DNA of 64,000 nucleotides, from the NCBI RefSeq assembly GCF_051857535.1, contig NZ_JBPZGY010000006.1, forward strand, positions 1-64,000, in the 5' to 3' direction. The position numbers were made by a program, and so were the translations under genes. This document shows positions 16,646 through 24,534 of this stretch, piece after piece; position 1 is the stretch's first letter; each line of letters starts with the position of its first letter. The notes beneath the pieces were generated by a model. That model was not told the origin of the DNA. It ran no database searches and was given only the letters and a program-made list of their open reading frames with translations. The stretch comes from Roseateles_B sp051857535. GTDB lineage: Bacteria; Pseudomonadota; Gammaproteobacteria; Burkholderiales; Burkholderiaceae_C.

Positions 16646-17292
16646 AGGGTCTTGTAGAGCAGGGCTGCCGAATGCAGACGGCCTTCGGCGCAGACGCTGT
16701 GCTCCGGGATGGTGCCCGCACGCTGCCAGCCCAGGTGGGTGTAGACGGCCTCCGCCTGGGAGTCTGCCGGCGCTTCCAGCACCAGCAGACGGCGGCCTTG
16801 ACGCACTGCCGTGCACTCCAGCGTGGCCATCAACTGGCTGGCAATGCCCCGACCGCGCTCCTGGCTGTGCACCATGAGACGCTGGACCTCCCCGCGATGG
16901 TGCGCATTGGACGGTTGGGGCAGGGTCAGTTGCACTGCGCCCTGCAGCGGGCCGTGGCCGTCGCCTTCGCAGGCGATCCAGAGGTGGTGGTGGCTGCCCA
17001 GGCGCGCGTAGACGCTGTGCCAGTAGTCCATGGCCTGATAGCGGGACAGCGGTGCCAGGAATCCCAGCGACGCGCCGTGGTGCACGCTATCGATGAGCAA
17101 GTCGGCCAGCGCCGGCAGCCATTGCAGGTCCCGGGAGCCCAGCGCCCGCACCTGCACCGTGCCGCGTCGGCGGCCCTGCCCGACGACACGCAGACGCCCT
17201 GCTCCGGCGGTCTGCGGCGGGATCGAGGGGGCATGAAGAGGCGTTGCCGGCTGGGTCAGGGTGTAGGCAAAGGGGGCGTCAAAGGCTTGCAT
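16642..17292 (-). CDS. GNAT family N-acetyltransferase
   Basis: 216 aa from ATG 17292 (MQAFDAPFAYTL), with AGGAG nine bases upstream; the longer frame has no such site. Motif A reads VQRLMVHSQERGRGIASQLM, with the RGRGIA acetyl-CoA loop, and the C-terminal VYTHLGWQRAGTIPE is typical of the family. The first 60 residues are a non-conserved Pro/Thr-rich lead. The substrate is unknown; members of this shape often acetylate small amines or antibiotics, but nothing here points to one. The 4-bp overlap with the following GNAT gene suggests related functions. Confidence 0.83.
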   Translation of the reverse strand: MQAFDAPFAYTLTQPATPLHAPSIPPQTAGAGRLRVVGQGRRRGTVQVRALGSRDLQWLPALADLLIDSVHHGASLGFLAPLSRYQAMDYWHSVYARLGSHHHLWIACEGDGHGPLQGAVQLTLPQPSNAHHRGEVQRLMVHSQERGRGIASQLMATLECTAVRQGRRLLVLEAPADSQAEAVYTHLGWQRAGTIPEHSVCAEGRLHSAALLYKTL

Positions 17293-17393
17293 GGTGCTGC
17301 GCTCCTGAGTTCGGGTCAGCCCGTCGGGTGAACGGGTTTGCCTCAATTCAAGCAAGCAGCGTGCCAGCGCTTGACTGCAGTCCGATGACGGGA

Positions 17394-18608
17394 TCAGCCC
17401 GCCTGATCGGCAGGGGTCCAGCCGGGTTCGTCGCACAGTCGGCCGCGACCGCTGCGCTTGGCCTCGTAGAGGGCTGCATCCGCGCGACGCATCATGTCCT
17501 CGACACTGCGATCCCCCGGGCGCAGCAGAGCCCAGCCTGCGCTGAAGTCCAGGGGGAAGCCCAGCTCCTTCTGTGCGCGGGCCAGCAGCACGGCTCGCAG
17601 GCGCGCGTCCATGGCGCGCGGTCCGAGTTCGTCGCTACGGGCCAGCAGCACGCAGAACTCCTCGCCACCCACGCGGCCGGCCAGATCGCCCACGCGCAGC
17701 ACCTGCTGCACGCAGCTGGCAAAGAGGGCCAGCGCCCGGTCCCCGCCTTCATGGCCGTGGTCGTCGTTGACCTTCTTGAACAGGTCCAGGTCCAGCATGA
17801 CCAGGCACAGCGGTTCTCCATGGCGTCGGGCCAGGGAGATCAGCTCATCGGAGCGGCTGCCGAAGGCGCGGCGATTGGCCAGGCCGGTCAGGGCGTCCGT
17901 CTGGGCCTGGCGCTGCAGGTGGAGCTCTGTCTCGCCGCGCCAGGCGACCAGGATGGCCAGCACGCTGACCAGCAGCATGACGTGCGCACCGAGGATGATG
18001 GCCTGCGTGAGCCCCGCCTCCCAGCCGGCATCGCGTTCGAGGAAATGCAGGCCGGCGCGCAGCAGGGTGACTGCGGCCATGGCTCCGAAGCCCAGCCCGA
18101 GCAAGGTGCGCCATGCCCGATCCTTGTGCTCGACCGGCGTGGCATGCCTGCTTTCCATGCCCTTTTGTTCGGCCTCGCGAGGCCAGGAGCAGGCCAGGGC
18201 CAGGGCCAGCATCTGCAGGGCCAGGCCGAGGCCGGACCAGGCGACTGCGAAGTGGTCGGCGCCGCTGCCGTCTTGCAGGGAGGCCAGGGCCAGCACCAGG
18301 GGCGCACCCATCATGGCCCGGCGCCCGGGACGCCGGCCCAGCCAGTCGCGCAGGGCCAGCCACAGGGCGCTGAGACTGGCGCTGAGCGCCAGCATGGCGA
18401 CGAAACCGCCCAGACCGTCGCTGACCGGCGCTCCGGAAGCCTGGCGCAGCCACAGCGCCATCCAGCCTATGCACTGCAGTGCGATATAGCCTTGCGCGAA
18501 GCGGGCCGCGCGGCTGACGGGCGCGCCCATCAGCAGAGGCAGCATCACCATGAGGCTCAGCAGCTCCAGCAGGAGCAGGCTCAGCAGCGTGGGGGTGTCC
18601 AGGAGCAT
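17394..18608 (-). CDS. Membrane-bound diguanylate cyclase (GGDEF)
   Basis: 404 aa. The N-terminal 230 residues contain about six hydrophobic segments, probably a membrane sensor. The C-terminal GGDEF domain has an intact active site GGEEF, the TGLANRRAF start motif, and an inhibitory I-site RVGD five residues before GGEEF. It should therefore make c-di-GMP from two GTP with product feedback inhibition. It stands alone on this strand between the GNAT pair and amn. Its product could be degraded by the two EAL proteins encoded elsewhere in the window, but a functional link is not shown. Confidence 0.92.
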   Translation of the reverse strand: MLLDTPTLLSLLLLELLSLMVMLPLLMGAPVSRAARFAQGYIALQCIGWMALWLRQASGAPVSDGLGGFVAMLALSASLSALWLALRDWLGRRPGRRAMMGAPLVLALASLQDGSGADHFAVAWSGLGLALQMLALALACSWPREAEQKGMESRHATPVEHKDRAWRTLLGLGFGAMAAVTLLRAGLHFLERDAGWEAGLTQAIILGAHVMLLVSVLAILVAWRGETELHLQRQAQTDALTGLANRRAFGSRSDELISLARRHGEPLCLVMLDLDLFKKVNDDHGHEGGDRALALFASCVQQVLRVGDLAGRVGGEEFCVLLARSDELGPRAMDARLRAVLLARAQKELGFPLDFSAGWALLRPGDRSVEDMMRRADAALYEAKRSGRGRLCDEPGWTPADQAG

Positions 18609-18701
18609 GGCGTCGTGTCTTGCCTGGGGGCGTTGCGTCCCCCATTGTGGGGCTGCCCGTGCGCAAATGTCACGCCGTGGTGCGCGCCGCCGTGTCGCAA
18701 A

Positions 18702-20222
18702 TCATTGGAAGGCCACTTCGGCAAAGCTGCGCAGCTTGCGGCTGTGCAGCTTGCCGGCCGGGCTGGCGCGCAGCAGCTCGATGGCTCGCAGGCCGATGCG
18801 CAGGTGCTGGTCCACCCGCTCGCGGTAGAACTGGTTGGCCATGCCGGGCAGCTTGATCTCGCCGTGCAGGGGCTTGTCCGAGACGCACAGCAAGGTGCCG
18901 TAGGGCACACGGAAGCGGAAGCCGTTGGCGGCGATGGTGGCGCTTTCCATGTCCAGCGCAATGGCCCGGCTCTGGCTGAAGCGTCGCTCCGGTCCGCCCT
19001 GGTGCGCGCTGGGTAGCAGCTCCCAGTTGCGGTTGTCGGTCGAGGCCACCGTTCCGGTGCGCAGGATGCGCTTGAGCTCGAAGCCCGAGAGCTGTGTGAC
19101 CTCGGCCACGGCTTTCTCCAGCGCCACCTGCACTTCGGCCAGGGGCGGGATGGGGACCCACAGCGGCAGCTCCTCGTCCAGAACGTGGTCCTCGCGCACA
19201 TAGCCGTGGGCCAGGACGTAGTCGCCCAGCTGCTGGCTGTTGCGCAGGCCGGCGCAGTGGCCCAGCATCAGCCAGCAATGCGGGCGCAGCACGGCGATGT
19301 GGTCGCTCATGGTCTTGGCATTGGCGGGCCCGACGCCGATGTTGACCATGGTGATGCCGCTGGCATCGCGCCGCAGCAGGTGGTAGGCCGGCATCTGTGG
19401 CAGGCGCGGCGGCGTCAGGCCGGGCGCCATGCCGGCGAAGTCCGCCTCACAGCCGGCGCGGGCTGTCCATACATTGCCGGGCTCGACGAAGCCGATGCAG
19501 TCGTCCAGCTCGTGCGGCGCGGCCGGATCGGGGGGCGACTGCATCAGCTCGCGGCCCAGGCGGATGAACTCATCGATGTAGAACTGGTAATTCGTGAAGA
19601 GCACGAAGTTCTGGAAGTGCTCGGGCGAGCAGCCGGTGTAGTGGCGCAGGCGGTGCAGGGAGTAGTCCACGCGCGGCGCGGTGAACAGGGCGAGCGGTTC
19701 GGGCTCGCCCGGTGCTGGCTCATGCGTGCCGTTGGCGATGCCGTCATCCATGGCCGCCAGATCGGGCAGGTCGAAGCACTCGCGCAGCAGCAGCCGGCGG
19801 TCCGGCGGCAGATCGCCCTCCAGGTGCTCGTGCTCGCTGAGCGCGAAGTGCAGGGGGATGGGCGCGGTGCTGCTGCCGATCTCCAGTTCGGCGCCGTGGT
19901 TCTTCAGCAGCAGCTCGAACTGCTCGCGGTAGTAGCGGCTGAAAAGCTCGGGCCGGGTGAGTGTGGTCTCGTAGAGGCCGGGGCCGGCCACGAAGCCGTA
20001 GGCCAGCCGCGAGTCCCCACGGGTGAGCCGCTCGCTGCGCAGTCGCACGAAGGGATAGCAGGCGCGCACGCGCCCCACATCCTCGCCACGGAGGAAGCGT
20101 TGCAGGGCATCGCGCAGGTGGCTCACGCCTTGCGCATAGATCAGCTGTGCCTGCTGCCAGGCCGCCTCGGCCTGCTGGAAGCGCTGGGGGGCGACAAAGG
20201 GGGCGGTGTTGGCAATCTTCAT
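18702..20222 (-). CDS. amn: AMP nucleosidase
   Basis: 506 aa from ATG 20222 (MKIANTAPFVAP), with AGGAG six bases upstream. It splits AMP into adenine and ribose 5-phosphate, tuning the adenylate pool. The N-terminal regulatory domain (about 1-180) and the C-terminal phosphorylase-like domain are both present. The latter shows NIGVGPANAKTMSDHIAVL, LMLGHCAGLR and the ALDMESATIAANG segment with the catalytic acidic residues. Length agrees with proteobacterial Amn. The frame is open further upstream, but no good start is found there. The gene stands alone. Confidence 0.93.
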   Translation of the reverse strand: MKIANTAPFVAPQRFQQAEAAWQQAQLIYAQGVSHLRDALQRFLRGEDVGRVRACYPFVRLRSERLTRGDSRLAYGFVAGPGLYETTLTRPELFSRYYREQFELLLKNHGAELEIGSSTAPIPLHFALSEHEHLEGDLPPDRRLLLRECFDLPDLAAMDDGIANGTHEPAPGEPEPLALFTAPRVDYSLHRLRHYTGCSPEHFQNFVLFTNYQFYIDEFIRLGRELMQSPPDPAAPHELDDCIGFVEPGNVWTARAGCEADFAGMAPGLTPPRLPQMPAYHLLRRDASGITMVNIGVGPANAKTMSDHIAVLRPHCWLMLGHCAGLRNSQQLGDYVLAHGYVREDHVLDEELPLWVPIPPLAEVQVALEKAVAEVTQLSGFELKRILRTGTVASTDNRNWELLPSAHQGGPERRFSQSRAIALDMESATIAANGFRFRVPYGTLLCVSDKPLHGEIKLPGMANQFYRERVDQHLRIGLRAIELLRASPAGKLHSRKLRSFAEVAFQ

Positions 20223-20424
20223 GAGGGCTCCTGAAGGCATTGTGGCCCGGAAGCCATGGCCTTGCGACGAGGTGGCAGCGCTGCTTTTCGCCGTGATGCC
20301 TGCGATTGATCTGATGGTTGCGTCGTGTTTCCAAGGGTTGCTCTGCTCTGTTTGATGTCGTTTTGTTTCAATGCCATACCAGAAGGTCGCGGCCATGACC
20401 GCGCCAGCAACTGAGCGAGACACC

Positions 20425-21168
20425 ATGAATGCGATCGAGCGGTCACGCGGCCGTGGCTGGCTGCGGGCCGGCCTGCTGCCACTCACCCTGGCCCTGGTGG
20501 GCGGCAGCACGGACAGCCCCACCACACTCGCGGTGCACTACAAGCGGCTCGATGGCGTCACCAGTGGCGCTCGTCCGCGTGAACCACAAGCGCTATGACG
20601 CCAACTACGCGGCCTGGGGCCTGCACCTGTGGGACGGCAGCGGCCTTGACGTGTCGCGCCTGGCTGGCCTGAACCTGGGCAACTGGGGCGCGCCCGTGCC
20701 CCTGGCCCAGATGCCGGGCTACAGCGCCGGCAGGAGCGAGGGCGTGTTCGAACTCCCCGTGCTCAATCCGCAGGGCGATGCCTCGCGCAAGTCGGTGGAG
20801 TTCATCATCCACGGCCTGCCGCCGCGAGAGGGCGACGAGGACGGCCGCGACCGGAACATCCGCGTGGCCGATGCCGCCCTGAGCGTCGGCCAGCAGGAGG
20901 CGCTGATCGTGGGTCAGCTGGACGGCCGCGGCCTGGCGGGCGCAGGCTTCCAGGAGCTGGTCTACATCTTCAATACCGACAAGCAGGCGCGCAGCCTCAG
21001 CATCCCGGCGCTGCAGGGCAAGGGCTACCGCCTGCACCCGGTGCACCTGGCCGGCGGGGCGGCGGGGCGGCGGACGCGCGCATCGCGGCCGAGGCCCGCT
21101 ACGAGGGCAGCACCGGTCAGTTCAGCGTGCCGGCGCGCTCGGCGGTGGTCTGGGTGCTGGGCCCCTGA
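20425..21168 (+). pseudogene. Pullulanase remnant: internal deletion and frameshifts
   Basis: Three reading-frame pieces join up as parts of a PulA-type pullulanase. The first (ATG 20425) has a signal-like N-terminus and LAVHYKRLDG, the start of a pullulanase-associated (PUD) domain. The frame then shifts near 20560 to VNHKRYDANYAAWGLHLWDG, another PUD sequence. Around 20935 the text jumps straight to QELVYIFNTDKQARSLSIP, a C-terminal DUF3372-like piece. A second shift near 21055-21075, in a GGCGGGGCGGCGGGGCGG run, is needed to read on to ARYEGSTGQFSVPARSAVVW and the stop at 21166. The CBM48 and GH13 catalytic parts are absent. This is a dead gene, not a functional enzyme. Confidence 0.75.
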
Positions 21169-21191
21169 GCAGGGGCGACTGCGCCATGAAG

Positions 21192-21215
21192 AAGGCCAGC
21201 CCGCGGGCTGGCCTT
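21192..21215 (-). terminator. Rho-independent terminator after the tail-collar gene
   Basis: An 11-bp perfect stem (AAGGCCAGCCC / GGGCTGGCCTT) with a tight CCGCGG apex. On the minus strand it is followed by CTTCTTC, so it best serves the minus-strand gene ending at 21237. It also lies just after the pullulanase remnant. Confidence 0.7.
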
Positions 21216-21236
21216 TGTGCTGCCGGGCCCGCTCGC

Positions 21237-21836
21237 TCAGGGGCGCGAGGGGAAGATGCCTTCGGTGGCGATGAAACAGTTCATCGTGACGAAGGGCTGC
21301 ATGTTGTTGAAAGGCTGGCCGCCGCCGGCCACGCTGCTTTGCGTGGGGGCCATGGTGTTGCCCGGGGTGGCATTGGCGTACAGCGTGGTGCGGGCCTTGG
21401 TGGCAGGGGCCTTGCCGGTGGGGGAGATGCTGTTGGCGTCATCGCTGCTGGCGGCAGGGGCCACGGTGTGGCTGTGCGGGGGCATCTGCGCGGCGCTGAG
21501 GGTCTGGTTCTCGGTGCCGCCCTGCTCGCCCAGGTTGCGGTAGGTCAGGCCCGGGCCCATGCCGGTGTGGATCATCACGCGGCCGCGCATGTCGGGCAGG
21601 CCGAAGGTAACGCGGCCATCGCCACCGTAGGTCGTGCCCAGCAGGGAGAACAGCGCCGTGTTGGTGGCGATGGGCAGCAGCTGGCCATTCATCGCTGCCC
21701 AGCCGCGCGGCGCGAAGTTGAAGCCGGCGCACATGACCTGGCCGATGAAGGGCTCGGCCTGGGCCTGGGCTTGCTGGGCCAGGCCCAGGGTGGCGACGAG
21801 GCCCAGCAGGGCGCTGCGGATGCGGAGGGTGTTCAT
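21237..21836 (-). CDS. Secreted tail-collar (MdpB-like) protein
   Basis: 199 aa. A signal peptide (LLGLVATLGLAQQAQAQ) is followed by a phage tail-collar domain: FIGQVMCAGFNFAPRGW, NGQLLPIATNTALFSLLGT, YGGDGRVTFGLPDMRGR. It ends with the PFNNMQPFVTMNCFIATEGIFPSR motif. Tail-collar domains occur in phage fibres and in bacterial microcystin-dependent-protein (MdpB)-like proteins; the latter family fits because there are no other phage genes nearby. AAGGAG sits eight bases before ATG 21836. The signal peptide is unusual for a tail protein and suggests a periplasmic or surface protein. Function unknown. Confidence 0.85.
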   Translation of the reverse strand: MNTLRIRSALLGLVATLGLAQQAQAQAEPFIGQVMCAGFNFAPRGWAAMNGQLLPIATNTALFSLLGTTYGGDGRVTFGLPDMRGRVMIHTGMGPGLTYRNLGEQGGTENQTLSAAQMPPHSHTVAPAASSDDANSISPTGKAPATKARTTLYANATPGNTMAPTQSSVAGGGQPFNNMQPFVTMNCFIATEGIFPSRP

Positions 21837-21911
21837 GTGTCTTGCTCCTTGGATTTGGTGTGAAAGCCTGGAAAGGCTTGAATGGGGTCAGGTCTTGCCG
21901 GGACGCTGGCT

Positions 21912-22601
21912 TTAGCGCCGGGCGGCCTTGCGGCGGCTGGCAACGCCCGCGGCGCAAGCGGCCAGCAGGGCCAGGGACAGGGCCTGGGGTTCGGGCACGT
22001 CGCTGGCCTTGCCGGCGGGCGTGAAGCGCAGGTCGTCCACGTCGAAGACGAAGAAGAAGTCGCCCTTGCTCTTCAGCGTGATGCTGTTGAAGGCGTCGCC
22101 CGCGTCGCCGGCCACGAAGCCCATGAAGTAGGCGTAGCTGCCAAAGCCGTCCGTCATCGCGCCGCTTTGCGGACCGTTGCTGAGCACTGTGCTGCCGATC
22201 GACAGGGTCAGGTCGCCCTCGATCACGTCACCGCCCGCCACCACGTAGAGGCCGAAGGCGCGCAGGGCGCTGCTGAAGGTGAAGGTCATGGTGTCGCCGG
22301 AGCTGAACTGGTCCAGGTTGCCGGCATCGTCCACACCCAGGAAATGCGTGCCCGAGGGGTTCCACAGGCCGGCCTGGTTGCGCACGCTGGGCGCCAGTCC
22401 CACGGCGGTGCTGCCGCTGACGCTGAAGCCGCCAGGCGGCGCGGCTTCAAAATCGACCAGGGTCTGGCTGCCCAGACCCGCGCTGGCGGCGTTGAAGCTG
22501 ACCAGGCTGGTGCTGCCGACCAGCGCTGCGTTTGCGGCACCGGCCAGGCCCAGCAGCAACGCGGGCAGGATGGCCCAGCTGCGCAATGCCTTGTGTTTCA
22601 T
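21912..22601 (-). CDS. PEP-CTERM sorting domain protein
   Basis: 229 aa. The N-terminal signal peptide ends near ANAA. The C-terminus carries VPEPQALSLALLAACAAG plus the basic tail SRRKAARR, the PEP-CTERM signal recognised by exosortase in EPS-producing Gram-negative bacteria. The body is a beta-rich secreted domain with FEAAPPGGF and LYVVAGGDV segments. AAGGAG lies eight bases before ATG 22601. The protein is likely exported and processed at the cell envelope. No exosortase gene is in the window. Confidence 0.9.
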   Translation of the reverse strand: MKHKALRSWAILPALLLGLAGAANAALVGSTSLVSFNAASAGLGSQTLVDFEAAPPGGFSVSGSTAVGLAPSVRNQAGLWNPSGTHFLGVDDAGNLDQFSSGDTMTFTFSSALRAFGLYVVAGGDVIEGDLTLSIGSTVLSNGPQSGAMTDGFGSYAYFMGFVAGDAGDAFNSITLKSKGDFFFVFDVDDLRFTPAGKASDVPEPQALSLALLAACAAGVASRRKAARR

Positions 22602-22808
22602 GGGATCACTCCTTGCTTGAGCAGGCCTCGCACGTCACGGGACTGCATCAGCCGGGCTTGTACGCCTGTCGAGCGGAACTGGGCGATCGGTCCCCCAAGT
22701 TCTAGGGGCACTGGGTTGCGGGTTCGGTTCACAATGGATCAGTCCAATCCCGTACCAGTTGAGGGGCTGTGCCGCTGCTGCGGCCGGCCTGATGCGAGAG
22801 CGTCCCCC

Positions 22809-23927
22809 ATGTCTTCATCCCGCCTTCCACGGACGGTGCTGGCCCATGTGGGCAGTGCCGATGCCGAGAACGCCATGCTCTGGCGCTTTCGCCAGCACGA
22901 GGCCTCCGGCGCCCTGCAGCCTGAGCCGGCCACCCCGGCACTGCCCAGGGCCAGTTGGCTGCTGGCGGATGCTGCGAGCGGCCTGCTCTATGCCGTCCAC
23001 GAGCTGCGCGATTTCGCCGGCCGCGCCCAAGGTGCGCTGGCCGTGTACCGCCCTGGCGTGGAACGCACCCTGTGCCTGCACCAGCAAGGCAGCGGTGCGG
23101 ACAGCCCCGTGCATCTGACGTTGCTGGATCGAACCCTGCTGCTGGCGCACTACGAGGGCGCCGCCCTGAGCCTGTGGGGCCTGGACGAGGTCGGCCTGCC
23201 CGCAGGGCCGTGCAGCGTCTGGCCCAGCGATCCCCAGGGGCGCTGGCAGCCCGGCCCGCGACAGCCGCTGAATGCGCCGCCCGGCAGCCTGGCCTGCAGC
23301 GGCCACGAAGCCTCGCACCTGCACATGGTGCGGGCCAGCCCCGATGGCCGCCACGTGCTGGCCACCGATCTGGGCCTGGATCGCCTGCAGGTCTGGCGGC
23401 GCAAGGAGCATCTCCAGTTGCAGCCGCTGGAGGGCCTGGCCCTGACGCCAGGCTCGGGGCCGCGGCATTTCCTCTTCGCGCCGGGCCGGGCGGACCGCCT
23501 GCATGTGCTGTGCGAGGAGTCCTCGACCCTGGCCACCCTGCATTTCGACCCGGACACCGGCCGGCTGCGCCTGCTGGATGAGATCAGCGTGCTACCCGCC
23601 GGATTCGCCGGCACCAGCTATGCCTCCGACCTGCTGCTGGCGCCCGATGGCTGCCATCTCTACGCACTCAACCGCCTGTTCGATGCGGTGAGCCTCATCG
23701 CCCTCGATCCTGCCGGCATGCCCCGCGTGCTCGATCACGTCTGGACCCGCGGTTCCTACCCGCGCAGCGCCACGCTGGACCCGGCGGGGCGCTTCCTCTA
23801 CGTCTGCAATGAACACAGCGACCAACTGGCCGTGCTGCGGATCGAGCCCGGCATGGGCTTGAGTCCGACCGGACTGCATGTGCCCGTGCCGCGCCCCGTC
23901 AGCGTGCACCTGGGTTGTTGGACCTGA
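22809..23927 (+). CDS. Lactonase-type beta-propeller protein (6-phosphogluconolactonase-like)
   Basis: 372 aa from ATG 22809 (MSSSRLPRTVLAHVG). Repeating WD-like blades are visible, with HLHMVRASPDGRHVLATDLGLDRL and GPRHFLFAPGRADRLHVL. YASDLLLAPDGCHLYALNR and RSATLDPAGRFLYVCNEHSDQL continue the pattern. This fits the seven-bladed lactonase family of YbhE/Pgl-like proteins, which hydrolyse 6-phosphogluconolactone or muconolactone-like rings. An in-frame ATG at 22734 would add 25 residues and is less likely. The gene is monocistronic and nearly touches the convergent creA gene, with only 9 bp between the stop codons. Confidence 0.82.
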   Translation: MSSSRLPRTVLAHVGSADAENAMLWRFRQHEASGALQPEPATPALPRASWLLADAASGLLYAVHELRDFAGRAQGALAVYRPGVERTLCLHQQGSGADSPVHLTLLDRTLLLAHYEGAALSLWGLDEVGLPAGPCSVWPSDPQGRWQPGPRQPLNAPPGSLACSGHEASHLHMVRASPDGRHVLATDLGLDRLQVWRRKEHLQLQPLEGLALTPGSGPRHFLFAPGRADRLHVLCEESSTLATLHFDPDTGRLRLLDEISVLPAGFAGTSYASDLLLAPDGCHLYALNRLFDAVSLIALDPAGMPRVLDHVWTRGSYPRSATLDPAGRFLYVCNEHSDQLAVLRIEPGMGLSPTGLHVPVPRPVSVHLGCWT

Positions 23928-23936
23928 GCGGGCGGC

Positions 23937-24464
23937 TCACTTGACGGGGATGGGCGTGCCCCGGTCCACCGGCACCGCGGTCACGCTGTTCTGGGGCGAG
24001 CCCTCGATGAGGCGGTCCGAGTAGGTCAGGTAGACCAGGGTGTTGCGCTTGGTGTCGACCATGCGCACGATGCGCAGGCGCTTGAAGACCAGGGAAATGC
24101 GCTCATGGAACACCTCTTCCTGCTGCGGCAGGGGCTTGGCGAAGCGGATGGGCCCGGTCTGGCGGCAGGCAATGGAGGCCTCGCTCTTGTCCTCGGCCAG
24201 GCCCAGCGCGCCCTTGATGCCGCCGGTCTTGGCGCGGGAGACGTAGCAGGTCACGCCTTCGACGCGCGGGTCGTCATGGGCGTCAACCACGATCTTGTGG
24301 TCCGGGCCAATCAGCTTGAACACGGTGTCGACCTCGCCGATGGCGTCCGGCCGGGCCATGCTGGCACTGGTGCAGAGCAGGCCCAGGGCCAGGCCGGCGC
24401 TCACCAGCAGGGGGCGCGCCCGAGGGCGTGCCAGAACTCGGGGCAGGGCGAACGGCGCAGGCAT
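23937..24464 (-). CDS. creA: CreA family periplasmic protein
   Basis: 175 aa with AAGGAG seven bases before ATG 24464. A signal peptide runs through LVSAGLALGLLCTSASMA. The mature part has EVDTVFKLIGPDHKIVVDAHDDPRVEGVTCYVS split over residues about 44-76, followed by SEASIACRQTGPI, the CreA signature. The family is exported and of uncertain function; its E. coli name comes from the cre locus. The N-terminal lead before the hydrophobic core is longer than usual. Confidence 0.88.
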   Translation of the reverse strand: MPAPFALPRVLARPRARPLLVSAGLALGLLCTSASMARPDAIGEVDTVFKLIGPDHKIVVDAHDDPRVEGVTCYVSRAKTGGIKGALGLAEDKSEASIACRQTGPIRFAKPLPQQEEVFHERISLVFKRLRIVRMVDTKRNTLVYLTYSDRLIEGSPQNSVTAVPVDRGTPIPVK

Positions 24465-24534
24465 GAAGGGCTCCTTCTCCGGGAATCATGAGGGTCCCGC
24501 ATTATTGGCGCCCCGCCAGCCCCGCAGGCAAAGG

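Noticed and set aside
21237..21836. Prophage remnant suggested by the tail-collar domain
   Set aside because: There are no integrase, capsid, terminase or lysis genes nearby and the protein has a signal peptide, so a cellular MdpB-like protein fits better.
21882..22808. In-frame upstream extension of the lactonase-like protein
   Set aside because: It is antisense to the PEP-CTERM gene and compositionally non-coding. The propeller sequence begins only at about 22809.
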